Assembly: GCA_903813345.2 (NCBI GenBank) | Contig: CAIIXF020000002.1 | Location: 23,140,455 to 23,204,454, forward strand | Direction: 5' to 3' | Length of the DNA: 64,000 nucleotides | Origin: Owenia fusiformis | Taxonomy: Eukaryota > Annelida > Polychaeta > Sabellida > Oweniidae | Shown: positions 24,359 through 38,200 of the stretch, piece by piece | Numbering within the stretch: position 1 is the first letter of the stretch | Layout of the letters: every line of letters starts with the position of its first letter | Notes under the pieces: model-generated | Databases searched by the model: none | What the model was told of the DNA's origin: nothing | What the model saw: only the letters and a program-made list of their open reading frames with translations | Made by a program: the position numbers and the translations under genes

Positions 24359-26278
24359 GCATCTGGACCCCTTCAACACATTCTAAGCATCACAAAACTC
24401 CAGCAAGGTCACATACTTCATGCTTTTTCCTGTAATACCATGAAATGAGAGGAACAAGTATGGATTATAGGAACTAACATGATGTTAACATTCTGTGATA
24501 TGATTTCAATGCTCAATGATAATTTTTACTGGTCGATCCCGATTCATAGAATGTGCTTTGAACTTTTTAATGTGAATGTGATTTACATGTGCAGTATTTG
24601 TGCCATAAGACTAGACGCTATCATATAGCATTTAAAATGCATTACAGTGAACTGCTTTTTAGTCCCAATTTCAATATAATATTGAGGAAATTGAAGGATT
24701 TTTTGTGAAATAGACTTGTAGACAATCCAGTATATGTCAGTATATGTATATTTCCTGTATTTCACGTTGATCATAGGAATCTTCAGTATATAGTTAAAAG
24801 CAACTCTACAAGTGTAGATGATTTCACAATTTACAAAGCTACTCATGCAGGACATGATTCATTGGCTGTGGTTGTTGAATCATGTATGCTTATCTAAGGC
24901 ATTGGGTCAGATATCAGTTTTTGGTGGTGTAATAAAACCTAGGTTTTGATACAAAGGAATTGAACATTGAGTGGGAGATAATAACTTCAAATGTTGAGTC
25001 TTGAGTATTTGACTCAAAACTAATTGATATTTTGATATTTCAGAGGATATTGTGCCAAAGTGATATATATTATTCAACAGTTTATAAGAAAATCGAATAT
25101 GAAAAACACCATTGTCAATATCATTTCAAACTTGTTCAACTAAACTGCCTCTTTAAGATTTCTGATTTTCATCTGTTTTGATCTGTAACATTAATTTGAC
25201 ATTGGTATTTTGTATTATATACTTGAAAAAGTAATGTTGAAACAATGCAAAATATGTATATTTTAATTTTATATTTATTGAAATATAAAAATACAGGAAA
25301 TAACAATGTTTTACGTCAATAAATAGATACAATATTTAGAATAAATTTTACAAATATTTCATTCTATTGAGGTGAATATCTGTGTATCTTTCACAAGTCA
25401 TGTTTTATTTGTGAAACTGGCACAGGTGTCTACCAAAAATAGAATGAAATGTTTGTTTTATGATTCACCAATTTATTCCCCACTCTCTGATTGGTTCATG
25501 AGGTGTTTCAAACACAGTTTCTAAAAATATACAGCTTTTAAAGCCCTTTAACGTTGATAAAAATAAATATCAGTTGACAATAGAATTGAAATACATATAT
25601 ACCTGGTCAATGTGCTTTTTTATGACATTACATTTTTTAAACGATTTTAAAAATTATGCTGTATGGTATTTCCAATTCCAAGTCACGTTGACTTGGAGAT
25701 GAACCAACCAGAGAGGGAAGAATATAATAGTGATCTATTAATTACATTTTAAAGGGACTTGCTTGAAATCTTGCTTGCTGATCACAAGCTATAATACTGA
25801 CATTTTGCAATCAACTACTGGTCCTTGCATTGTCATAATAAAGAAATACTGGTATTGACTTGGTCCTCGGCTGATTATAAGGTATAACCATTAAAAGGCC
25901 CCATGCAAAGTTTAAAGTTTCATCATTTATATTCATGACTAAGTCTTATTTAAACATTTTTCATTCAATATGCAAGTGAATAGAGAAAAAATTGTCAAGA
26001 AAATTAATTTAAAAATGTTACACATAACTTTTGGTAGACTTCAATATTAGCCAAACAGGTTTCAACTTTACAAATGGCCTTTAAAAGTAATTTAAAAGGA
26101 AATATTGATAATTTCATACTTTGCTATAATCCTAATAGGAAATCATGAAACAAATTAGCAGGTGGTTTCAAATGACTACAAAGGCAAATTTTATACTACG
26201 AAATGCCAACTTAGTCTCTAAAGTACCAAGGAGTCAATTATCAAACTGCAAGAGAAAACTTTGAGCAATAAACTGATC
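24359..26278. other. Convergent intergenic region with 3' UTRs
   Basis: This stretch lies between the ASAH1 stop codon and the stop codon of the minus-strand CNBD2-like gene and should contain both 3' UTRs. Several AATAAA words on the plus strand (for example near 24931 and 25838) are candidate ASAH1 polyadenylation signals. I cannot choose between them. No repeat or additional gene is recognised. Confidence 0.45.
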
Positions 26279-29200
26279 CTAAAACTTCCAGTTTGCTGGT
26301 GGTATACAAAGATATATATCTAGTCCCATTTCTTTCAATGCTTGCTGATGTTGTTTAAAATCGATGACGACATCATCTTTGTACCCGCACCACTCAACAT
26401 AGGAGTGTAAGTCCTTCTGTAAGGTCTCCTGATCAGGGTACGGGTAAACTGTCTCTCTTATATAACCTTTCACTTTGTCATTTGCATGCTGGGCAAAAAA
26501 TGTCTTCTTTAACATAATCACTTCTGCTCCTCTGCTTACCTGTAAAAAAGGAATAGAACTCAAAAAGGAGTTTTAAAATACACATGAAATGCATACCGGT
26601 ATGTACATGTATATTTTGATGTAAAAAATGGAATTTGGAAATAAAATTCTCAGATTTTTTTCAGATCGGATGTGAAATTCTAGAAATATTTTCAAAGGAA
26701 GTAGAAGTAGGGATCGAGAGTGAAAAATGTTGAAAGCAATATTTTTGAAAATCACGCCATTTGTTCCTTTAACATCCTAATTTTATTTTCCGAAAAAAAA
26801 GAAATGAGGCACCTCTTTTAGACCTGATCTAATAAGAAATATTGAAATGCTTGTCTGGGAATCATTTAGAAATGATGAGAGCAAATAATATTGCAAAATT
26901 CGGACAATTTGTATGAAACTTACTCTCAACTCTGACTACACTCCCAATCAAGAATACATAAAAATCTTTCAAGTACATGTATATTGAATTCTTACCAAAC
27001 TAAAGCTTGGTTGCTCATAGGCCAAGTCATCATCAAACTTAACAGTTGGGAGACCCTGGAAATAAACATATATGTTTTAGTTTACTTTGGTCTGCGACTT
27101 TTGAAAATATTTTTGGGCTTTAGATATTAGTTACTGTTTGATTTTTTTAATATTGGTGCCATTTCTCTTTTTGAAATGGAGGTAATTCATTACTAATGTT
27201 AAGGCCGAAATTTATAGTAGTGCTCCGCCCTGATCCACATGTGCTGGTTGTTCTTAAAATAAGTTTGTTCCAAAAGTGAATACTTCTAAATTAAAACTTC
27301 GTGTTAAATCAATTGAATTGTTGAATATTTCACCATACTGTGTATAGTGAAGCAGAACTTAACTTGCAGTTTTATTGGACAATCAGAATAACAAAAACCC
27401 AATGTACTCACAAACACATCTCTTGCCTGCAGGAGATCAACTTGGACAAACACCTCTTCATTTTCACCATCCTCCTCACAGGGTTCTTCTAACGTAGGTT
27501 TTTGACTCTCTGCTGTACGTGCACGTTGCTTCAGTATTGACTTATGTGTAGTGTCTTTTTGGACCTCTTGTCTATCAGCCTGACGTACCTTAAATATAGT
27601 CAGATAGTAGAAAGATATATATACTCCATACATGGACTGTAGCTAGGCGTGAGCCAGTGAGGCAAATATTACAGAAATATACATTAGACACTAGTATCTT
27701 TTTTTTTAATCTTTTTACTTGCTACATCACCAAGTCCGTCTAGGGGAATCTACAATTGGAGAACTTACTTATCACACCCCTACCAAACTTATTCACTAGG
27801 ATAATAAATACTCCTCACTATACTACACTGTTATAAACTCACCATATGTGGTTTACTCAGTTTAGGAAGAATCAACCTAGACATGGAGTACCCAGGTTGA
27901 CCCAGTTTAGATGGAGATTCAGGCTCAGGAGGTGGCGTGGGTAATTTTTTAGTTTTACGTTTACGTCGTATTTTCCTGATTCGTCTCCATTCTGAATCAT
28001 CGCTTTCGTGTGAGCTATCACTGGCTTCGCTGGTAGATTCCTTGTTAGCGTCATCAATGTTGAAGACAACGGTTTTGTGGGTGTCTTGGTTGAGATCTGA
28101 GTCACATATATTCTGAAGGGAGAACTGTCGATGTTAATATTTGATTCATCAGAATATACCTGATACCCGATGCTCTATACTTAACATTGTTTTTCTCTTA
28201 CAAAATGTATTTTCTACTGACTAAATGTTTTTGCTTGGGATCATCACAAGGTCAATATACTTAATAAATTTCTGTTTGGATGCCTTTAAACTGATTCTAT
28301 CATATAAGATGGTGAGTCAACCACTTACCCCTCCATTTTGGTGGAGCAGGAATTCTGTCATTGCACGTTGTATGGGGGAGGGGCAGGTAGGTAGGCTTTC
28401 ATCCCAGCCTTGCGATGCCCTGTGGCAGTCAACCTTTGGCCCTAGTGGAAAAATTTATACACATTTTATATATTTAAACAATGTACAACCTTTAATTATT
28501 GCAGTGCTGTATATGAATTGTGAATTCACATTTTTGGAAATGAATGTGCTAGCAAAACTCACGAAATACAAGGCTTTAACATGCAAAATGTCACCACCTG
28601 CCATTTGATACAGACAAAGAGCACCAACTGCTGACTACCATCCACAAAACAGTTGGAGACTATAACAATATGTCAACACTAATGGTGGTGACATAAAAAT
28701 GCATGATTTCATAGAGGTATTATTTACCCTGGGGCCGAGAAGATTAAGTTTACTACTCTCTGATTAGGAAAAATATGTACAGTTCAATGCTGATAAGATC
28801 TTAACCTCTTTGGTGCCGTTACGACATATATGTCGTTTCCCGTCTTCGTGCCATTACGACATATATGTCGTTTCAACGTGAGAATTTCTTGAAGTACAGA
28901 CCTTTGATTATATCTGGTGTCCCAAAAAAATGAGACACTTTTTGCCAAGTATTTTCTCGGCAACTGATGAACCAAATTTTTTGAAAATTTGTACAAAGTA
29001 GCCCAGGAGTATCGTTAGCAAGGTCCAGAAATATGACAAAGATCAGATAAATATTATGCGAGTATTAAGAAATTCAAGATAGCATGTCAAAATGTCCCAT
29101 ACCGGAGCAATACAATAAGAATTTTCATCGCGTTTGTACCAAAAATGGGAAGGAATTAGACAAGTGATTTCTCAGCAATAGATGAGCCAAATTATTTGAA

Positions 29201-32200
29201 AACTTTACTTGAGGCACTTTAGGGTATTTTCTGCTCGTGCTATAAATATGTAAGAGATTGGTTTCATATTATGTGTGTATTGTTGAATTAGAAACAGTAT
29301 GTAAAAATAACCAATATCGATGTAAATCTCACTTATTAATCCTTTTCATGCAAAATACCTTTCCGTATTTATTCTTAACAATATCACCTCAAATGAATTT
29401 TGAGAATGAATGGATTTTCGATATATGGGAAGAATGAAATGAATTAAGTAGACATGACACACAGACAAGCTATTTTGACTTATTTACAAATGCTATCACC
29501 TGATAGCTGGTGGAAACACTGTAGAGGTCTCATCGCATGGTATGGTATATCCGGTATGGGGATATTTGACATGCTATTTTGAATCTCTTATTACTCTGAG
29601 AATATTTACTTGATTTATTTTATATTTGTACAACTTGCTAATGATACTCTCAGGCTAATTTGTACAAATTCTCAGTGAATTTGGTTTATTAGTTGCCGAG
29701 AAAATACTTGGCAAAAAGTGTCTCATTTTTTTTGGGACACCCGATATATGCTTATTTATTTGTTTTATCAACCAATCAACCACACAGATAAATAAATGTA
29801 GGCAAAGTAGTTGCGTAGAACTTGTTTACAATGTATAATTTACCCAGAGAGAGGAGAAATCATGCATAGAAGCAGAGAAAAATTACCTGAATCAAATCTT
29901 TCGAAAATTTAGAGTAGTTGTAATGACCTTTCATGAGGGTTTCAATATGAAATAAATGAAGCATTGAAATATATATGTGACTCCAATTCCGATTATGCAA
30001 AGATTTTGCATTTGCAAAGAATTTTGATTTTTTTGAAAAATTCAAGTGAAAGGCAAATCAAGATTTGGACAGATTTGATCCCCAAAGCAAGCCACGAGTG
30101 TTCTTTTACCTGGGTCTGCTGTACCAAGTCTAGGAAACTGTTGAGATCTTTGGGGTGCTGACTGTGACTTTCTGATGGAGCTCAGCTTCACTGCCTTCAG
30201 CTTCTTCATCACCTGACATGTACCCTAGCAACACATTAGTTACATTAAACACATGTATCCTAGCAACACATTAGTTACATTAAACAAATGTACCCTAGCA
30301 ACACACTAGTTACATCAAATACATGTACCCTAGCAACACATTAGTTACATTAAATACATGTAGCCTAGCAACACATTAGTTACATTAAACAAATGTACTC
30401 TAGTAACACATTAATTACAATAAATATCTGTGCCCTAGCAAAACATTAGTTGCATTAAATACATGTACCCTAGCAACAAATTAGTGACATTAAATACATG
30501 TACCCTAGCAACACATTAGTTACATAAAACACATGTACCCTAGCATCACATTAGTTACATTAAATACATGTACCCTTGCAACACATTAGTTACATTAAAC
30601 AAATGATTCTAGTAACACATAATTACATTAAATATCTGTATCCTAGCAACACATTAGTTACATTAAATACATACATGTATACCCTAGCAACACATTAGTT
30701 ACATTAAATACATATACCCTAACAACACATTAGTTACATAAAATACATGTACCCTAACAACACATTAGTTACATTAAACACATGTAAATGAACCACACAC
30801 ATTATGCATGATTATACTGTAGTGTGATTCTGTACTTATATTTTCATTGTAAAATGAACAACTACATTGATTAACTTTATAGTTTAGTTTAGTTTAAGTT
30901 TAAAAATAGTTTATTTAAGTCACACACATATAATACAAATAAAATACATAAGATAAAATACAAATCAACAAATATGTCCAGCCGTTGCCGACTTATGAGT
31001 GACTACAGGTAAATGCGTCTTCTACGCCACATTTTAAAAATACATTTGCTTAAGATAAAACTATTACAGGAAGTCATTATATTACAATATTGAGCTAAAG
31101 CATTTAAATTAAAAAAATCTTTGTCAATTGATAACATGTATTCTAAAATTTCGTTTCTTAAATCTGTGTATAATGAACATTCTGTCAAAAAATGAATCTC
31201 TGACTCAACAACTTGAGAATTGCACATTTTACATAACCGTTCCTGTGATGGTGTTTTAGGATTAGTATATCGTCCTATTTCAATATTCAAAGGTAGTGTA
31301 CCACACCTTAAAGATGCTAAAACCTTTCTATAGGGTCTTGGTAAATTTGTTTCAACATAGTTTTCTGTATATAAACGTTGTTTATGTAATCTATAGGTGC
31401 GTAATTTGTTACCATTTTCACAGTTGTTCTTATCGTTCCATAGATCCCTGTACCAGTGTAATTGTTCTGATTCTACATATTTTCTATGAAACGATTTCAC
31501 CACGTTTTTTACCTGTGGTACCAATGTACAGTTAACAGAACTGATATTCCTAAGATCATTCACATTTAGAATTCTTTTGACCCATTGTTCCCACGATTTT
31601 TCTCTGTTTCTAGACCAATTAAATATTTTCTTGGTAAGTCTGTTTTGTTTCATATTTATGAGTCTACACCATAAACGCACTGGCTCTTTTAACTGTATAC
31701 TATAGAATGATGGCCAACCTATGTCGCCCTCTACAGCAGCGGTAGGAGAAAATTTGTTCACACCAAGAAAAAATCTGGCTGCTCTATTTTGTACACTCGT
31801 TAAAACTGCCTGTGGTTTGGTGCCCCAAACTCCCGCGCCATAAGTCAAAATTGGTAACACTAGTGATTTATATAATCTATCGAATACATCAAAAGAAAAA
31901 CCACCTGTTTTATATGATTTTGCAATCAATACACCGAGTGCTCTGTTTGCTGATGATGCCAATGTCTTGATTGCAGTCTTAAAAGTGAGATGCTCGTCAA
32001 AAAATAACCCTAAGTACTTGTATTCATTTACAACTGTGAGTGTGTTTAAATTGCACAAAAACATAAAATTAGATCTTTCTACATTGTCAAGCCTGAAATG
32101 TACCACCTGTGTTTTCTCATTGTTAACATTTAACCTCCAGTTATTACACCACTCAGTAAGTTTACATAACATGAGTTGAAGGTCATGTTCTGTGGCTGCA

Positions 32201-35200
32201 ATCAGTGCAATGTCATCTGCATATAATAATATCGACACATATTCACCTTCATTACATTCCACACCAAGGTTCAGTTGTTTAATTTCAGACACGAGGGAGT
32301 TAATATATATGGAAAATAATATCGGTGATAACTTACATCCCTGCTTGACACCTTTAGATATAGGGAACCAGTCAGTTAATACACCATTTATACGAACGGC
32401 ACCTTGTACATTTTCATATAGTGAAAGAATTGCCTTAAACATATATAATATCTAAATAATAAGTAGCCTTGCCCAACCAAATGATATGTAATTGTAAAAG
32501 AAACTATTGTTTTATTGGTCAAGTTTTCTTGGGGATGTATGCTGGACTAAGAATAGTTTGACTCACAGATTTCACGATGTATATCCATTCTGTTTTGTTG
32601 CTATCTTCTGCTATGATACACCCTCGCCTATAGAAACATAAGGGAATAAGAGTTGTTATCACAAATACTGTACCATAATCTATGAATTCAGAGAAGCAAC
32701 TTATATTTGAAAACATGAATATTTGTTAATATTTGTTGGTAATGGCATAATGAAAACAATATACATTTTGTGTTTTATGTTAGTGTAATGACACATTTAT
32801 CTTGCTACTGTTATAATTTGAGATATATAGGAAATGTGTAACATAGATAAACTTTTATATGGAATGTGTTCCTGCCAAACTTTAATTTGGAATGTGTACA
32901 GTTGTATGTTATCATGGGCTTTTAACAGTCCTTGAAAGCCCATGATGTAATCATTAACATAACTTTGTGATTTAAAAATAAATTAAAACTTCACATAATA
33001 TTTAGAATGGATTTTTCTCAGATATTATTCTCAGGATGGCAAAAAGAACTCAGGTGTTGCAACTTCTACAATTTCTACCTCTATAGCAGATATTACTATT
33101 GCAGATATTACCTGAATAAATGCAACTTACTTGTAGAAGTGGAATAAACATTGTTCCGGAGCTTCCTGTAAGATATCTAGCGGCCAATGGCGCATGAATG
33201 GAATTGTCCTGAAATAAATAGTTGACCATATAGAAATGAAACATTTGCCTGAATAATATACATTTGTAAATAATACTGCTTTAACATGCCATACTATGCT
33301 CAATTTAATGAAGTGTTATTTAATAAAAACTATTTGAAACACATTCAAAATATCATATCTGAACCTCTTTAAATAAATCCTCCCCCAGTATGTTAATAAT
33401 AAAAACACCCAATAACTGATTAAATTCAGTGATTAATCTAATCTACTCATGCTACAGTGCAAGCTATGTGCATGGACTAATGTAAAAATAGCCAAACTTT
33501 ATTTAGTATCGAAAATCCCCTTTGGGTCTCCTGGTATGATTCTTTTATTCCTATTTGTTCGTATTAGGCTTGATTAACTCCAGCCTTACAGTATTATGTA
33601 TATATACAGTTTATTGTGACATTAAAGCGTCAGTCACATTTAATCTATTAGCAACCGTATGGCAGCCGTAGCTTCCCAAAACTCTAGAGAAATATGCAGT
33701 ATAAAAATAGAGAGAAGCAGTATGACGTAGAATTTCTAAATCGATTTTGTGAAGATACGGCAGCATCATAGAGAAAATGTGACTGAGGCTTAACAAACAA
33801 GCAAAAGCACAGACACAAAACACATATTAATCTAATTAATTAGGCGGTGCTTAGTGATGCGATGCTACATCCTAAAATTAGCATGAGGTGATTCATTACT
33901 TAAGTAGCGGTAGATATATAGGGGATTTTCCTCCCATGAATATGTCAAAGAAAGCATCACGCCCTATCACCAACAAATCCATTGCTGTAATGCTTTTGAT
34001 ATCTGCTGTTCTCTCAAGCCTATACAGTAGAGCAAGCTCCTGAAATAGATGACACATAGGAAAAGTTTGAGACACATAGGTAATATAAGACAGAAACTGC
34101 AGTGATAGATATGTGAAATCAAAGATATGTAGCTAATAGTCAAGGTCCTCAAATTGATGACACATGGGGGACAGTCCATGACACATAGGTAAAGGCAGAG
34201 ACAGATATGGGAAGGCGAGGACATATAGCTGATAGTCAAATTCCTGTAATAGATGACACATGGGGGACAGTCCATTGCACATAGGTTAAGGCAGAGACAG
34301 ATATGGGAAGGTGAGGACATATAGCTGATAGTCAAATTCCTGAAATAGATGACACATGGGGGACAGTCCATTGCACATAGGTTAAGGCAGAGACAGATAT
34401 GGGAAGGTGAGGACATATAGCTGATAGTCAAATTCCTGTAATAGATGACACATGGGGGACAGTCCAAGACATATAGGTAAAGGTGTGACGCTTAGGTAAG
34501 TCAAAGACAGATAGGAAAAGGCAAAAACATGTAGGCAAGAAGAATCTTCTGAAATAGATGACACATTGGGAATAGTTCAAGACACATAGGTAAAGGCAGA
34601 GACAGATATGTGAAAGCAAAGATATGTAGCTGATAGTCAAGTTCCTGAAATAGACGATGCATGGGAAACAGTTCGAGACACATAGGTAAGAAAAGACTGA
34701 TATACATAATCTTAATAAGAACAGACTAGGGCACATGAAAGAGAGGCAGTGAAACATGGGGAATTTTAAGTAATTGAATGTGACACATTGGCAAAACAAT
34801 GACAAACGGGGAACAGAAAGCAACTGAATGTGACACATTTGGAAAAAAATGACACACGGGGAAGCAACTGAATGTGACACATTGTGCAAAACAGTGATAC
34901 AAAGAGAACAGTAAGCAGCCGAATATGACACATTGGGCAAAACAATGACACAAAAAGAACAGTAAGCAGCCGAATATGACACATTGGGCAAAACAGTGAC
35001 ACAAAGAGAACAGTAAGCAGCCGAATATGACACATTGGGCAAAACAGTGACACAAAGAGAACAGTAAGCAGCTGAATATGATACATTGGGCAAAACAATG
35101 ACACAAAGAGAACAGTAAGCAACTAAATGTGACACATGGCCCAAAACAGTGACACATATACTAACTTACTTTGCAAACTGTAGATATTCTGGAGAGGTTC

Positions 35201-38200
35201 CACCCATGAATATATTGAAAAAATCATCTCTTCGAATTACCAACAATTGCATTGGTGTAACAGTTACTACAGTAGAACGTCTTTCTAGCTTATATAGAAG
35301 GGCGAGCTCCTGGAATACATATATCCACCAAGAATAATTAATATCAGGTTTTGGCATATACTTAAGGTAGGCAATGTGGGATATTTTTGGTTTGTGTATG
35401 GTGTATACATACACAATTTCATGTACAGGTTTGACCCAGATAACTTCTACTCATCATACCTTAGTTACAATCATTGTGATTTTCTGAAAGAATCAAATAC
35501 TGAATACAACACAGGATTTTTTCCTTTTTGGGTAATCCTTTGTGGCTCTTTGGTTTGTGTCTCTTCTTGTTTTTACTCACAGTTTAATCTAATCTAATAT
35601 TCTAACTAGAAATGAGTCTGAGTTTGTTGAAAGAATACATACGCCAAATGATTCTCCCCTTTGAAGACGAGCTAGTAGGGACACCTGAGGTTCACCATTT
35701 CTGTTGCTAAGCTGTTTAACATGGGCTGAAAATAAACTTGACTGTTAAGAGTGGAAATCATGATACTATAAAATTTAAACACTTTGACATTATAACCCAT
35801 GTATCTATTGTCAAATATAGAATAGCTACTCTCTATTCTTATTGGGGAAACGGATGCATTGTTATCACTTTATTTCAATGGGTCAAGGTTGTGTTTTCTT
35901 GACACAGTAAAGTAAACTGTAAATCACATTTATGCTTATTCTCCAATCACAGGGCTCCAAGACCCAAAATATCTTTCTCTGTCGGAGGTACGGATTCTGG
36001 AATCTGGACACCTACTTTGGAGGAGGATTTACTCTAAAAGGGCCAATTCCAAGATGGGTTTTGTATTTTTGTGTCCATGCTTTAGACTGAAAGTATATTT
36101 ACCTAATCCAGCAAGGATAAAGTAGAAGTTGTCCGCAATGTGCCCCTGTCTTATGATGTACCTTTTAGGAGGTACCCTGCAATAAACAATGTATCAATCA
36201 ATCAATCAATTAATCAACAATCAATCAAAGAAACAAATGCAAGGTTGTAGCCACAATCTGAAAATAAGTGAGGCAAATTTAAATTAGGGAGGCAAATTAG
36301 AGGAAAATGGGAGATAATATCATAATAGAGAGGTTTCGATAAAAGTTGTTTCGAAATCAGTGACTGCAAATGTAATATCTGTTGCATCGTTGTAATCTGT
36401 ACATTATCAACTCAATATCTAGCTCTTGTGGGGCGGTGTTCTACAAACAAGACCCTTTAAGGTGGTTCATCACAGGAACGAGTGGATGATTTCATAGTTC
36501 TTATAAAAGTTTGAGTTTAGATATAAGGTTTAGAACATAGCCGTAGGCAGCGGGGGTTCGATGGGTTCGAACGAACCCCCGGTCAGGATTTCCCAAAATA
36601 TCATTTTGCGGAAAAATGCATATAACCAGAAATATTAAATTACTACAGTGTGCTATTTGAAAACTACATATGCATCAGTCCTGTTACTTTTGGAACACCC
36701 TGTATATGAACAGTAAATGATTTAATATTTGTTATGGTGAACACGAGAGCCTTATTTTGTTAAAAACATGTCATAGTGAAGTTACACTTCCCTCAAAACG
36801 TTTGGCAACCTCAGGCACTGGATGAGATTTAACGGAAGACCCAATAGCATGAGATTTTACATTTAAAATAACAATAATTTCGCACAATTAACTTAAAATC
36901 TGCTTCTTCTCTGACAAAATAACCCATCTTTGGCAATGGCTGAATCAGTCATTTGTAGGAATTTTGTTTTAAGCCAGTTCTGGTCCAATACGAAGTTATT
37001 GAAAGTTATTGAAAACAATGCAGACGTCTCATACTCCGAATGATTTTTACAACATTGACGAATAAATATCTGGAATAGTCGTAATATTGATGAAACACAT
37101 GTTCTTTCAAATGTGTACATCTCTGTTTTGTTTTATTTCAATTAAAATTTAAAATATTTCTTGGGACGTCCCTGGGGCTGGCGTAGTCCCGAAATCAATT
37201 GTGTTAAATAATCAAAAACGTTGTGAAATGAATTATTTAAAAGCGTATATCATTTATAAACACAAGCATTTGTTCAAATTTATTCATTCTTCCATTTGTT
37301 CAGTATTTATTTACCCATCACTTTTCCAAAGAAAATCAATCATTGCAAAAATGATTTAGTCTTTTCAGGTACACTCCACTCATCTAAGAGATTGTATAGA
37401 ATTCAAATTGTTATCGTTCCAGTTGAATTGCTCTCCATTTTCATGTTAATGTCATGATATGTTTAGCGAATAAATTATATAATAAAAACACATTGAAAAA
37501 TCATATGATATTAATCTTCAAATAATGAAGGCCTAATTTGTTATCAAGCCGTCTGAACTTAACAAAATAACAGTCGCTTGTATTTATATATGATTTATAT
37601 CCACTAAAACGTTTTTATTATCAATTGCGATTGATCTGCTCCGGGAGACTTACCACTGAGCTCCGGGGACGTCCAAAGAAATATTTTTAACTTTTTAAAA
37701 CAAAGCATAACCTAGACCCACTTATTTGAATAATATATATTTTTATCAGTAATACGACTATCCCGGATAGTTGAAAAGCCTTCGTGTAAACTTTGTGAAA
37801 AGTTATCATAGAAGAACGATCTTTCGGAGTATATGGGTGTTTGCGTCAATTTCAATAACCTTGCATTTGATCCGAACTGGCTTCCAACAAAATTCTTGAA
37901 AAACAATGATAAGCCATTGCATGAGGTGATTTATTTTGTCCTAGATGAAGTAGCTTAAGTTAAAGAATAAATTGTGCGAAATAGTTGATATTCCTTGGAA
38001 ACAAATCATGCTCCAGGGTCTTCCAGAAATCAGTCGAAATAATGGTGGATTCGGGGCAAATCAGATTTCAGGATATGTATCCAGTAAAAGATTCACCGAA
38101 ATATATATTGATGCAGAAAATTAATTATAAGTTGTCTGACTTTTTTGCATGGTTGCCTGTTTATTTTACTTTGTGAACATTAAAGTTACAAAGCTGCAAG

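Noticed and set aside
30216-30790. Regularly repeated 35-bp units considered as a CRISPR array
   Set aside because: The units are contiguous with no variable spacers, and the window is animal DNA; it is a minisatellite.
33967-35157. Several long minus-strand frames of 118-238 codons with Cys/His-rich periodic sequence resembling a repeat protein
   Set aside because: They are read through the 96-bp and 51-bp minisatellites in the intron between exons 7a and 7b. The periods are multiples of three, which keeps several frames open by chance.
36540-36590. GGTTCGAAC-like word recalling a tRNA T-arm
   Set aside because: No acceptor stem or D-arm could be placed; it belongs to the G/C-rich inverted-repeat element.
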